DNA of 57,182 nt from Neisseria sp. (GTDB lineage Bacteria > Pseudomonadota > Gammaproteobacteria > Burkholderiales > Neisseriaceae), in contig JAUNTY010000014.1 of the NCBI GenBank assembly GCA_030538415.1, positions 1 through 57,182 of the forward strand. Reading direction: 5' to 3'. Within the stretch, counting starts at the first letter, position 1. Every line of letters starts with the position of its first letter. Below are positions 48,838-56,547 of the stretch, piece after piece. Below the pieces are notes generated by a model that was given only the letters and a program-made list of their open reading frames with translations, was not told the DNA's origin and searched no databases. The translations under genes were made by a program, and so were the position numbers.

Positions 48838-49491
48838 TTAACTTTGCAAACGCTGAATCAGCGCCTGCTGGTATTCAGGCAGCCTGCTACTGCTGGCGCT
48901 TTCAAACACCAACGGCGGCAAATAGCTCATGCCGCAATGCAGGGCGGTGGCTTTCATCGGCAGGAATACATCGGCAAGCGGCACGCCGATGCGGCCGTTC
49001 GCGCCGTAAGTGGAGCTGCCGCCCGCTGCGGTGGACACCACCAGCATTTCTTTGCCCCGCCAGCGGTCGGGGCCGACACTGCCCCACACATCGTTGAGCC
49101 AGGCTTTCAGCATCGGCGTGATGTTGAACCAGTGGGTCGGGAACACAAACACAATGCGGTCGTGCTGGTTCATCAGGCGGGTTTCCGCCGCCACGTCAAT
49201 CGTGCCGACATCGTTGCCGTAAATCAAATCCAAATGCCGCACGGTGATGCCGTCGACGCTTTGGGCGGCTTCATACAGGCCTTTGGTGAGGGTGGAGCGT
49301 TCAAAATAGGGATGCGACACCAACACCAAGGTGCGCATATTGCGATTATTGTTCGGCATATTGTCTCCTGTTGAAGCGGCTGGTGCAGCGGTTTGGGCGC
49401 TGCCGTTGTTTTGGGCGTGGCAGGCGGATACCGCACCCAAGGCGGCAAGTCCGGCCGCCGCTTTTAAGACGTTGCGTCTGGCTTTATCCAT
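48838..49491 (-). CDS. Flavodoxin-fold NAD(P)H-type oxidoreductase, Tat/lipoprotein signal
   Basis: The 217-residue protein begins MDKARRNVLKAAAGLAALGA-VSAC. The ARRNVLK twin-arginine motif and a possible lipobox (VSAC, Cys24) suggest Tat export, maybe as a lipoprotein. The flavodoxin fold shows TLVLVSHPYFERSTLTKGLY, VFPTHWFNITPMLKAWLNDV and STAAGGSSTYGANG. It is the second gene of the exported redox operon. A cytoplasmic cofactor could be loaded before Tat export. Confidence 0.83.
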   Translation of the reverse strand: MDKARRNVLKAAAGLAALGAVSACHAQNNGSAQTAAPAASTGDNMPNNNRNMRTLVLVSHPYFERSTLTKGLYEAAQSVDGITVRHLDLIYGNDVGTIDVAAETRLMNQHDRIVFVFPTHWFNITPMLKAWLNDVWGSVGPDRWRGKEMLVVSTAAGGSSTYGANGRIGVPLADVFLPMKATALHCGMSYLPPLVFESASSSRLPEYQQALIQRLQS

Positions 49492-49504
49492 CGTTTGTTC
49501 TCCT

Positions 49505-49672
49505 TGCTAGGGCTTCCTGACAATTCGATTTACGGGTGCTTTTTGCCCCTGAAAACGCACCTGCTGCGTTAAAAAGCCTCGCAAGATGTCCAATCTTGCT
49601 GCGTTTTTTGCCTTGCATCTGCATTTTCAGGAACAAAAATCCCCTCATAAACAAATTGTCAGGAAGCCCTAG
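49505..49672. repeat. Inverted-repeat miniature element (MITE-like, 168 bp)
   Basis: The ends CTAGGGCTTCCTGACAATT and AATTGTCAGGAAGCCCTAG are a perfect 19-bp inverted repeat. Inside, CCTGAAAACGCA mirrors TGCATTTTCAGG and CAAGATgtccaATCTTG is a central hairpin. It has no coding capacity. It lies in the 265-bp gap between the first two genes of the exported redox operon. The family differs from the Correia-like elements. Confidence 0.75.
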
Positions 49673-49756
49673 GCCGTCTGAAAAATTTTTTAAAATCAGA
49701 CCGCACTTACTGTATAAATTCAGGCTGTATGAATCCAGGTTATATGAAGTCTGGCT

Positions 49757-50749
49757 TTATTCGCCGCCGAAGGTGGAAAATTTGCGTTGTTTGTCTAATT
49801 TGGCAAACTGCGCCATTTCGTCCGCCGTCAGTTCAAAATCGAAAATCTCGATATTTTCCCGAATGTGTGCGGGGTTGCTTGAGCCCGGAATAGCGATATT
49901 GCCCGCCTGCAACTGCCAACGCAGAATGGTTTGCGCCGGTGTTTTGCCGTGGGTTTCGGCAACAGCTCGAATGACAGGGTCGGCAAACAGCGTGTCTTTG
50001 CCGCCTTGCCCGTAGCTGTTGCGTCCGCCCAACGGATACCAGGCTTCCATTTGCGTGCCGTAGTTTTTCAGAAACGCTTTGGTGTGGTTGTCTTGGTTGT
50101 ATGGATGCACTTCGTTTTGCACCACCGCAGGCGGTATGGTGGCGACCTGCATGATTTCGCCGAACGTTTTGCGGTGATAATTCGATAATCCGATGGTGCG
50201 TAATTTGCCTTGTTGCACAAAGCGTTCCATCACCTGCCACGCCTCTTGGTCATGGCGGTCGGGGGCGTGCAACAGCAGCAAATCGATATAATCGGTGCCG
50301 AGCAAACGCAGCCGTTCATTGATGGCGTTTTCGGCGTTGGCATAATCGGCGCTGCCGTAAATTTTGGTGGTGATAAAAATTTGATCACGGGCGATAGCCG
50401 ATTGCTTCACCGCACGCCCGACCGCTTCTTCATTGCGGTACATTTTTGCCGTATCGATCAGCCGATAGCCGCTTTGCAAGGCATGGCTGACAGAATTTGC
50501 CGCCTGCTCGGGGGTAAGCGTCCACATGCCGATGCCGATAATCGGCATTTCGATACCGTTATTCAGCAATACGCTGCGTTTGTTGAAATCAAAAGGGTGA
50601 AAGGCGGTGCTGCCTGTGTTTGCTGCCGCTGTGTTTGCTGTTGTGGCATGGGCGGCGGTTTTTTCCGCTTCGGCACGGCAGGCGGGCAATAATGACAATG
50701 CGGCAAGCCCTGCGGCGGTTTTCAGTAGATTACGTCTGGCCCGGTTCAT
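49757..50749 (-). CDS. Exported aldo/keto reductase, Tat/lipoprotein signal
   Basis: The 330-residue protein begins MNRARRNLLKTAAGLAALSL-LPAC: a twin-arginine motif (ARRNLLK) and lipobox LPAC with Cys24. The mature AKR has GIGMWTL, LIDTAKMYRNEEAVG (Asp and Tyr of the tetrad), FITTKIYG (Lys) and LLLLHAPDRH (His), and PGSSNPAHIRENIEIFDFEL. It is the first gene of the minus-strand unit, divergent from the AraC gene at 51048, with a 298-bp promoter region between. The N-terminus is very like that of the flavodoxin-fold gene, which hints at signal duplication. Confidence 0.85.
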   Translation of the reverse strand: MNRARRNLLKTAAGLAALSLLPACRAEAEKTAAHATTANTAAANTGSTAFHPFDFNKRSVLLNNGIEMPIIGIGMWTLTPEQAANSVSHALQSGYRLIDTAKMYRNEEAVGRAVKQSAIARDQIFITTKIYGSADYANAENAINERLRLLGTDYIDLLLLHAPDRHDQEAWQVMERFVQQGKLRTIGLSNYHRKTFGEIMQVATIPPAVVQNEVHPYNQDNHTKAFLKNYGTQMEAWYPLGGRNSYGQGGKDTLFADPVIRAVAETHGKTPAQTILRWQLQAGNIAIPGSSNPAHIRENIEIFDFELTADEMAQFAKLDKQRKFSTFGGE

Positions 50750-51047
50750 TTTCGCTCTCCTTTATTACCCTATTTTTAGCGCGGCAGAATTTCCACCGTG
50801 GCGTTCAGTTTCATGCATCGCTACGCCGTCGGTTTTTATGGGCTTATTATGTATTCAAATGCTCACCAAGCGGCTGCCTAAAACTCCAGCATTATTGTCT
50901 AAAATTACAAATATCAATATAAACGGTTTTATCCGTCTTTCCAGCCCTGTAAAATAAGGCAATAAAACGAGCGGATTTAACGACTTTTTTAGATAAATTT
51001 GTAATTTTAGAGATTAATTGTCAATGTATAAAATTTTAGGGGATCAG

Positions 51048-51932
51048 ATGAATAATCCATTATTAAAACGGGTGCAACGCCATGCGGTTGATTTGAATCC
51101 TGCCCAAACCCATTATCCGATCCACGGGATTTTGCCCGACATCACGCCTTACCGCTTTTTTGCGCCCACACCGCCTGATGTCTGCGTGGAAGCACCGTTT
51201 TGCGCTTTTGTATTGCAGGGCGAAAAAGAAGTGCTTGCCGACAAACAGCGACAACATCTGCATGGCGGTCAATTTAACTTGTCGGTGATTGACATGCCGA
51301 TCACCAGCCGCATTACCAAAGCCAGCAAAGATGAACCTTATTACGGCTTGGTGGTGCGTTTGAATCTGGATGACATCGGCGAATTTATCCGCCGACACGG
51401 GTTAAGCGCCCCCAAACACGACAATCCGCCCAAAATAGCCGTCATAGAGCAAGTGGCACAGCTTAATAATGTGCTTTGCCGCTGGTTGGACTTGCTGGAC
51501 ACGCCCTCCGCCGCCCCTGTATTGGCAACGCTGTATCGGCAGGAATTTTATTTTTGGCTGCTTAATCAGCCGGAAAGCATCATGCTGTTTCATGCCACTC
51601 AAAGCGACAGCCATGCCAACAAAATCAGCAAGGCAACCGAATGGATTCGTGCAAATTTCAGGCAGCCCATCTCCATCAAAGCGCTGGCGCAAAGCGTCGC
51701 ACTCAGCCAATCGGGTTTTCACCACCATTTCGCCCGACTGACAGGCTTAACCCCCTTGCAATTTCAAAAACAACTGCGTTTGCAAGAAGCAAGGCGATTA
51801 ATGTTGCGCGGCGAAGATGCCGCCAGCGCCTGCATTGAAGTCGGCTACGAAAGCAGCAGTCAGTTTTCACGCGAATACCGCCGCTGCTTCGGTAATCCGC
51901 CGAAAAAAGACATTGAATTATTACAACCATAA
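51048..51932 (+). CDS. AraC-family transcriptional regulator
   Basis: The 294-residue protein has an N-terminal AraC-type ligand domain (IHGILPDITPYRFFAPTPPD, FCAFVLQGEKEVLADKQ) and a C-terminal HTH pair: PISIKALAQSVALSQSGFHH, HHFARLTGLTPLQFQKQLRL and CIEVGYESSSQFSREYRRCF. ATG 51048 follows AGGGGA by 5 bp; ATG 51024 is an alternative. It is divergent from the four-gene exported redox operon and probably controls it. Confidence 0.87.
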   Translation: MNNPLLKRVQRHAVDLNPAQTHYPIHGILPDITPYRFFAPTPPDVCVEAPFCAFVLQGEKEVLADKQRQHLHGGQFNLSVIDMPITSRITKASKDEPYYGLVVRLNLDDIGEFIRRHGLSAPKHDNPPKIAVIEQVAQLNNVLCRWLDLLDTPSAAPVLATLYRQEFYFWLLNQPESIMLFHATQSDSHANKISKATEWIRANFRQPISIKALAQSVALSQSGFHHHFARLTGLTPLQFQKQLRLQEARRLMLRGEDAASACIEVGYESSSQFSREYRRCFGNPPKKDIELLQP

Positions 51933-51997
51933 TCAGCCTGCCTGTAAGCGGTGAAAAATAACCGTTTCCGCACTTTAACTGATTAAATGGATTGGCA

Positions 51998-52045
51998 AGG
52001 CCGTCTGAAACCGCACTTTCATCGTGCGAAAGTTTCAGACGGCCT
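51998..52045. terminator. DUS-USS terminator overlapping LysR stop
   Basis: AGGCCGTCTGAAACCGCACT...catcgtgcgaaAGTTTCAGACGGCC. The minus-strand LysR ends in GCC GTC TGA (Ala-Val-stop), which is the right-hand DUS (52035-52043). Confidence 0.75.
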
Positions 52046-52976
52046 TGTTTTGTTCCCAATAAGGCACTTCGCCGTAGATTTCAATAAAGAAATCCAGCAC
52101 CGCACGCACATTCAGCGGCACATGGCGGGAATTGGGGTAGATTGCGTGGATATAGAGCTGTTCTGCTTTGATGCTAAACGCATGGTCGGGCAGCAGCTTG
52201 ACCAATTGCCCTGATTGAATGTATTCGCCGATGCTCCATTCGGGCATTAAAAGAATACCCATGCCGTTTAATGCCCAAGTAATCAGCGCTTCGGCGTTGT
52301 TAGAGAATAATTTGGCTTGGGCGGGCAATTTCTGCCATTCGCCGTCCACTTGGGCAAGCCAATACTGTATGCCGTTTGCGCCTTTATACAGCAAGCCTTG
52401 GTGGTGGATTAAATCTTGCGGACACTGCGGCGGGGAATGCCGTGTCAGATAGTCGGGCGAACAGGCGAGCAGGTAGCGTTCTTTGCCGAAAATGCGAGCT
52501 TTGAGCGAAGAATCCGCCAAGCCGCTGATGCGGAAAATCAAGTCTGCCGTGCCGCCCAGCGGATTGATAAAATCATCGCTTTGGCTTAATTCAATGTGCA
52601 AATCGGGGTGGCGTTTTAAGAGTTCGGGCAGATAAGGCACGATATGGCGCTGGGCGAAAATCACGGGGGCGTTGATGCGCACCAAGCCGCTGGGTTCACG
52701 CCCCCGCTCTTGCAGCCGTTGTTGGGCATGATGCCATTGTCCGGTGATTTCACGCGCGTAATCCAGCAACATCAAGCCCGCTTCGGTGGCGGCGACGCTG
52801 CGGGTGCTGCGGTAAAACAGCTGCTGCCCCAAGGCTTCTTCCATTTGGTAAATGGTGCGGGACACCAATGACGGCGAAACCTGTTCGTCACGGGCGACGG
52901 TGGATAAATTACCGCTTTCGCAGACTTGGATAAAAATCTTTAAATCACGAATGCTGATGTGTTCGTAGGCTTTCAT
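52035..52976 (-). CDS. LysR-family transcriptional regulator
   Basis: The 313-residue protein begins MKAYEHISIRDLKIFIQVCE and has VARDEQVSPSLVSRTIYQME as the recognition region. TRSVAATEAGLMLLDYAREI and a full effector domain follow. The final AV-stop is DUS-encoded. It is divergent from the paired YdcZ-like transporter genes across 189 bp and likely controls them. A USS-only hairpin lies in this region. Confidence 0.88.
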   Translation of the reverse strand: MKAYEHISIRDLKIFIQVCESGNLSTVARDEQVSPSLVSRTIYQMEEALGQQLFYRSTRSVAATEAGLMLLDYAREITGQWHHAQQRLQERGREPSGLVRINAPVIFAQRHIVPYLPELLKRHPDLHIELSQSDDFINPLGGTADLIFRISGLADSSLKARIFGKERYLLACSPDYLTRHSPPQCPQDLIHHQGLLYKGANGIQYWLAQVDGEWQKLPAQAKLFSNNAEALITWALNGMGILLMPEWSIGEYIQSGQLVKLLPDHAFSIKAEQLYIHAIYPNSRHVPLNVRAVLDFFIEIYGEVPYWEQNKAV

Positions 52977-53112
52977 TTGTGCACTTCCTGCAAAGGTGTT
53001 TGTTAAATTATAGCATTTTTTTCAAAAAAGAAATCTTTTATACTGCCAAGCCTTGGGAAGATTGAAAAACGACGGGTTTAAGACGGCGTTTTTTATTCTG
53101 ATGAGTCACGTT

Positions 53113-53147
53113 AAGTGCGGTGATGGTTATCACAGTAAACCGCACTT
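53113..53147 (+). terminator. USS-only hairpin with T-run upstream of ydcZ pair
   Basis: AAGTGCGGT and ACCGCACTT face each other across a 17-base spacer that itself has a GTGATGGTTATCAC hairpin. It is followed by TTTTTATTTTT, as in an intrinsic terminator. It lies only 18 bp before the start of the first YdcZ gene, so it could attenuate that gene or be a leftover of a deleted gene's end. No DUS is present. Confidence 0.6.
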
Positions 53148-53165
53148 TTTATTTTTAAGGTAACT

Positions 53166-53606
53166 ATGCAGTTTTTATTGATTTTATTGGTGATTGCGGG
53201 CGGCATGGGCTTGTCGGTGGAAGCGGGTTTGCTCGGCCCCTTGGGCCAGGAAGTGGGCAAATTGTGGGCAAGCCTGAGCGTTTTCGGCGTGGGGTCGGTG
53301 CTGACCTTTTTGCTGATGCTGTTTTTTTCGCCACGAAACAGCCCGTCTGTTTTTGCACAGCCAAGTTGGACACTGACGGGCGGTATTTTGGGCGCGGCTT
53401 GGCTGGTGGTTTTGACCATGGCTGTGCCCGTCATCGGTATTGCGATGACCATGGTCGCCGTGCTCGCCGGGCAGGTGTTTAAAAGCATGGTGATTGACCA
53501 CTTCGGCTGGTTTGGTATGTCGGCACGCAAAATCAACCGCAAACGGCTGATTGCGTTGGGGCTGATTGTGTTGGCGTTGGTTTTTATTATGTTGGGAGAT
53601 GCGTGA
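53166..53606 (+). CDS. DMT-family transporter, DUF606/YdcZ-type (short subunit 1)
   Basis: The 146-residue membrane protein has about five hydrophobic helices, of the DUF606/YdcZ family (about 140-150 residues): MQFLLILLVIAGGMGLSVEA, LTGGILGAAWLVVLTMAVPV, AVLAGQVFKSMVIDHFGWFG. Paired YdcZ proteins probably act as heterodimeric small drug/metabolite exporters. The TGA stop overlaps the next start (TGATG, 53604-53608), so both subunits are co-translated. LysR 52035 is the likely regulator. Confidence 0.84.
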   Translation: MQFLLILLVIAGGMGLSVEAGLLGPLGQEVGKLWASLSVFGVGSVLTFLLMLFFSPRNSPSVFAQPSWTLTGGILGAAWLVVLTMAVPVIGIAMTMVAVLAGQVFKSMVIDHFGWFGMSARKINRKRLIALGLIVLALVFIMLGDA

Positions 53607-54085
53607 TGTCGGTGATGATGATTTTGATGGTGTTGCTTGCGATTGCAGGCGGGGCGATGCTCAGCGTTCAGTCTGCCGTCAATAGCCGCTTGGGCAGTCA
53701 GGTCGGGGTGTTTAAAAGTGCGTTTTTGACCTTTGCGATAGGCGCAATGATCACGGCATTGTTGATTTTTTATTTTGAACCGAACCATGAAAAAACCCTG
53801 ATGGATGTGCCGAAATGGCAATTATTGGGGGCAATGTTCGGCGTGCCTTATCTCGTCATCATGGTGATTGCGGTGCAACGCATTGGCGCAGCAGTGGCAA
53901 CGGTGGCGGTGATCTTCGGGCAATTGCTGATGAGCGTGCTGATTGACCATTTCGGTTGGTTCGGCAATGACATCATTCCCTTCTCGCCCTACCGCCTGCT
54001 TGCGGTCATCTGCTTGGGGCTGGCATTGTATTTTATTTATTCAAGTGCCAAACAACCTGCGGCGGTGCATTCGGTTGCCGAGTGA
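53606..54085 (+). CDS. DMT-family transporter, DUF606/YdcZ-type (short subunit 2)
   Basis: The 159-residue membrane protein is homologous to the preceding gene: AIAGGAMLSVQSAVNSRLGS, MFGVPYLVIMVIAVQRIGAA, VIFGQLLMSVLIDHFGWFGN share the glycine-rich helices and the DHFGWFG ending. ATG 53606 (shared A with TGA) is chosen over a GTG 3 bp earlier. Subunit pairs of this kind are known for the YdcZ/EmrE-like DUF606 proteins. Confidence 0.84.
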   Translation: MSVMMILMVLLAIAGGAMLSVQSAVNSRLGSQVGVFKSAFLTFAIGAMITALLIFYFEPNHEKTLMDVPKWQLLGAMFGVPYLVIMVIAVQRIGAAVATVAVIFGQLLMSVLIDHFGWFGNDIIPFSPYRLLAVICLGLALYFIYSSAKQPAAVHSVAE

Positions 54086-54123
54086 TGTGGTTGCGGGATG
54101 TTGCGGAAGCACAGAAAATAAAG

Positions 54124-54174
54124 GCCGTCTGAAACGTTTGTTTGCTTGAAAAGCAAAGTGCGGTTTCAGACGGC
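54124..54174. terminator. Bidirectional DUS-USS terminator
   Basis: GCCGTCTGAAACGTTTGTTTGCTT and AAGCAAAGTGCGGTTTCAGACGGC in shorter view: a long imperfect stem of the tgctt/aagca loop family. It lies between convergent YdcZ and Fe-ADH genes. The right arm holds the fused motif AAGTGCGGTTTCAGACGGC. Confidence 0.72.
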
Positions 54175-54218
54175 ATTTTCAGTATTGAAATCTTGCTAAA
54201 AAGGTCGCGGATAGCGCA

Positions 54219-55397
54219 TCAGAGCGTCATTTTATAGATTTGATACATATCCGCTTCATGCAAGGTTTTTGCCGAACCGATTTTACCGTTTACCGCCAGA
54301 CCACACAGCGTTGCCATCTGTTGCAATTGCTCGTCGCTCGGCGTAATGCCCAGTTCGGTTAGTGAGGTCGGCATGGCGATGCTGCGGTAAAAATCTTCCA
54401 TCGCTTCAATGCCTTTCAAGGCGATTTCTGGCTCACTGCCGTCTGCGTCCACCCCCATCACGTTTTGTGCAAAACGCACAAACGGCGCAAGGCAATCTTG
54501 ATAGACATAACGCGCCCAGCTGCCCCAAATCGCCGCCAAGCCCGCGCCGTGTGCCACATCAAACATGCCGCCGACTTCGTGTTCCAGCATATGCGTCGCC
54601 CAATCGCCGCCGCCGTTGCCGCAACCGGTCAAATCATTATGCGCCAAACTGCCTGCCCACATGATTTCTGCTCGGGCGGCGTAATCGTTGGGGTTGCGAT
54701 GCAGGATTTGGGCGTTGTGCATCACGGTGCGCATTAATGCCTCGGCAATGCTGGTGGTGATTTCCATTTTGCCGCCTGTGGTGAAATAGCGTTCCATGGT
54801 GTGCATCAAAATATCAACGCAGCCGCTGGCGGTTTGATAATCAGGCAGGGTTAAGGTTAATTCAGGATTCATAACGGCGAATTTCGGGCGTGATAAATCA
54901 TCGTCATAAGCCCGTTTGATTCCCCCTTCATCTTTGGTGATGACCGAGCCGCCGCTCATTTCGCTGCCCGCGGCGGCAATGGTTAATACCACGCCAAGCG
55001 GCAGGCAGGCGCGTGCTTTGCGGCTGTGTTCAAACAGATCCCACACATCGCCGTCTTCCGCTGCGCCGTAGCCGATGGCTTTGGCGGAATCAATCACGCT
55101 GCCGCCGCCGACCGCCAAAATAAAATCCACCTGTTCACGACGGCAGAGTTCAATGCCTTGGTAAACCAATGATAAACGCGGATTCGGCACAACACCGCCG
55201 AGTTCTACGCTTGCGATACCGGCAACTGCCAAGGCGTTTTTCACTCGAGCCAACAGCCCTGAACGAATCACACTGCCGCTGCCGTAATGCAGCAATACTT
55301 TTTTGGCATTCAATGCCCGAATTAAATCACCGACCTGAGTTTCGCTTTGTTTGCCGAAAATCACCTTGGTGGGGGCGAAATAGGTAAAATTGTTCAT
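54219..55397 (-). CDS. Iron-containing alcohol dehydrogenase
   Basis: The 392-residue protein is a group III dehydrogenase of the butanol dehydrogenase/YqhD type. FILAVGGGSVIDSAKAIGYG holds the NAD(P) GGGS motif, and iron ligands are expected in CVDILMHTMERYF (Asp, His) and in FDVAHGAGLAAIWGSWARY (His pair). VIFGKQSETQVG at the N-terminus fits. It likely reduces aldehydes with NADPH. AGGAGC precedes the ATG. It is divergent from LysR 55525, with a TTATGTACATAA palindrome in the 127-bp gap. Confidence 0.92.
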   Translation of the reverse strand: MNNFTYFAPTKVIFGKQSETQVGDLIRALNAKKVLLHYGSGSVIRSGLLARVKNALAVAGIASVELGGVVPNPRLSLVYQGIELCRREQVDFILAVGGGSVIDSAKAIGYGAAEDGDVWDLFEHSRKARACLPLGVVLTIAAAGSEMSGGSVITKDEGGIKRAYDDDLSRPKFAVMNPELTLTLPDYQTASGCVDILMHTMERYFTTGGKMEITTSIAEALMRTVMHNAQILHRNPNDYAARAEIMWAGSLAHNDLTGCGNGGGDWATHMLEHEVGGMFDVAHGAGLAAIWGSWARYVYQDCLAPFVRFAQNVMGVDADGSEPEIALKGIEAMEDFYRSIAMPTSLTELGITPSDEQLQQMATLCGLAVNGKIGSAKTLHEADMYQIYKMTL

Positions 55398-55479
55398 TTT
55401 CTGCTCCTGTTTATCAATGTGTTTGAAGGGGTTGCCAATGGCTTATTTGCTGACTTGAAGGGCAGTATAAATCAAGTTA

Positions 55480-55491
55480 TTATGTACATAA
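55480..55491. promoter_or_regulatory. Palindrome TTATGTACATAA between Fe-ADH and LysR
   Basis: A 12-bp perfect palindrome lies in the divergent promoter region, about 34 bp before the LysR start, in an AT-rich context. It could be the operator of the LysR protein; this is inferred. Confidence 0.4.
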
Positions 55492-55524
55492 ATAGCTATA
55501 ATTTAAAAATACTGTTAGGTTTTT

Positions 55525-56475
55525 ATGAACAATATTTCATGGCGTGGCATTCGTGCTTTCTTGCAGGTCGCCGAGAGCGGCAGCTTTACCGCAGCAGCCG
55601 ATGCAACAGGCTTATCCAAAGCCAACATCAGCCAATTGGTCAGTGAATTGGAGCGGCAGCTTGGCGTGCAACTGCTCTACCGCACCACCCGCCGCCTGCA
55701 ACTGACCGAAATCGGCAAAGGCTATCACGCACGTTGCGAGCAGGCGATAGCCGCATTGGATGCGGCAGCGGAATGGGCAATGCAGTCCACCAATGCCGTA
55801 AAAGGCGTGATTCGGGTCAATTCGGTAGGCGGAGTCGTCGGTGAAAATCTCATTGCCCCCTTGTTGCTGGCATTCCAACGCCGCTATCCCGAAGTGGAGG
55901 TGCGCCTGGACTTTTCCAGCATACGCGTGGATTTGATTGACGGGCATTATGATTTGGTGATTCGGATGGGCGATTTGCCGGATTCCACCTTGATGGTACA
56001 AAAATTACACAACTTTACCACCCACTACGTTGCCACGCCCGAATTGTTGGCTCGTTATCCTGCGATCAATCATCCTGACGACCTAAAAAACCTGCCACTG
56101 ATTTGCGGCAGCGTCGATCACTGGCAATTCAGTAAAAACGGCACAAAAGCAAGCATCAACGTAGAAAAAGGCTTACGTATCAACAGCGGCAAAGCCTTGC
56201 GGCACGCCGCCCTGGCAGGCATGGGCGTGGTGCGCAACAGCGATATTTATGTGGCGGCAGACATCGCCCGCGGCGATTTGACCGACATATTGGCAGGCTG
56301 GTCGCCCCCCATTGCCATTTCCATGATTAGCCCGCCGCTGCAACACCAATTAAAACGGGTCAGCACCTTGCAAGCATGGCTGAAACAACACTTTGCCCAC
56401 GGCTATCGGCAAATATTGCAACAGGGGGCGGAGCAGAGTTTGTGGACTGCGGAATTTGAATGTTTCAATGAATAA
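55525..56475 (+). CDS. LysR-family transcriptional regulator
   Basis: The 316-residue protein begins MNNISWRGIRAFLQVAESGS, with TGLSKANISQLVSELERQLG as the recognition region. TTRRLQLTEIGKGYHARCEQ and a full effector domain follow. The RAFLQVAESGSFTAAA pattern is the AaeR/CrgA branch. It is divergent from the Fe-ADH gene and is its probable regulator. A DUS-USS hairpin follows the stop directly. Confidence 0.88.
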   Translation: MNNISWRGIRAFLQVAESGSFTAAADATGLSKANISQLVSELERQLGVQLLYRTTRRLQLTEIGKGYHARCEQAIAALDAAAEWAMQSTNAVKGVIRVNSVGGVVGENLIAPLLLAFQRRYPEVEVRLDFSSIRVDLIDGHYDLVIRMGDLPDSTLMVQKLHNFTTHYVATPELLARYPAINHPDDLKNLPLICGSVDHWQFSKNGTKASINVEKGLRINSGKALRHAALAGMGVVRNSDIYVAADIARGDLTDILAGWSPPIAISMISPPLQHQLKRVSTLQAWLKQHFAHGYRQILQQGAEQSLWTAEFECFNE

Positions 56476-56532
56476 ATGCCGTCTGAAACCGCACTTTGCT
56501 TCTTCAAGCAAATAAAAAATTTCAGACGGCAT
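56476..56532. terminator. Bidirectional DUS-USS terminator (AT type)
   Basis: ATGCCGTCTGAAACCGCACT...gcttcttcaagca...TTTCAGACGGCAT. It lies directly after the LysR stop and 16 bp before the stop of the convergent GST gene. Confidence 0.72.
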
Positions 56533-56547
56533 AGTCATCTCAATATT

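Noticed and set aside
58-56532. Repeated ~20-bp palindromes as a CRISPR array
   Set aside because: The DUS/USS hairpins are dispersed between genes, not spaced at regular short intervals, and no cas genes are present.
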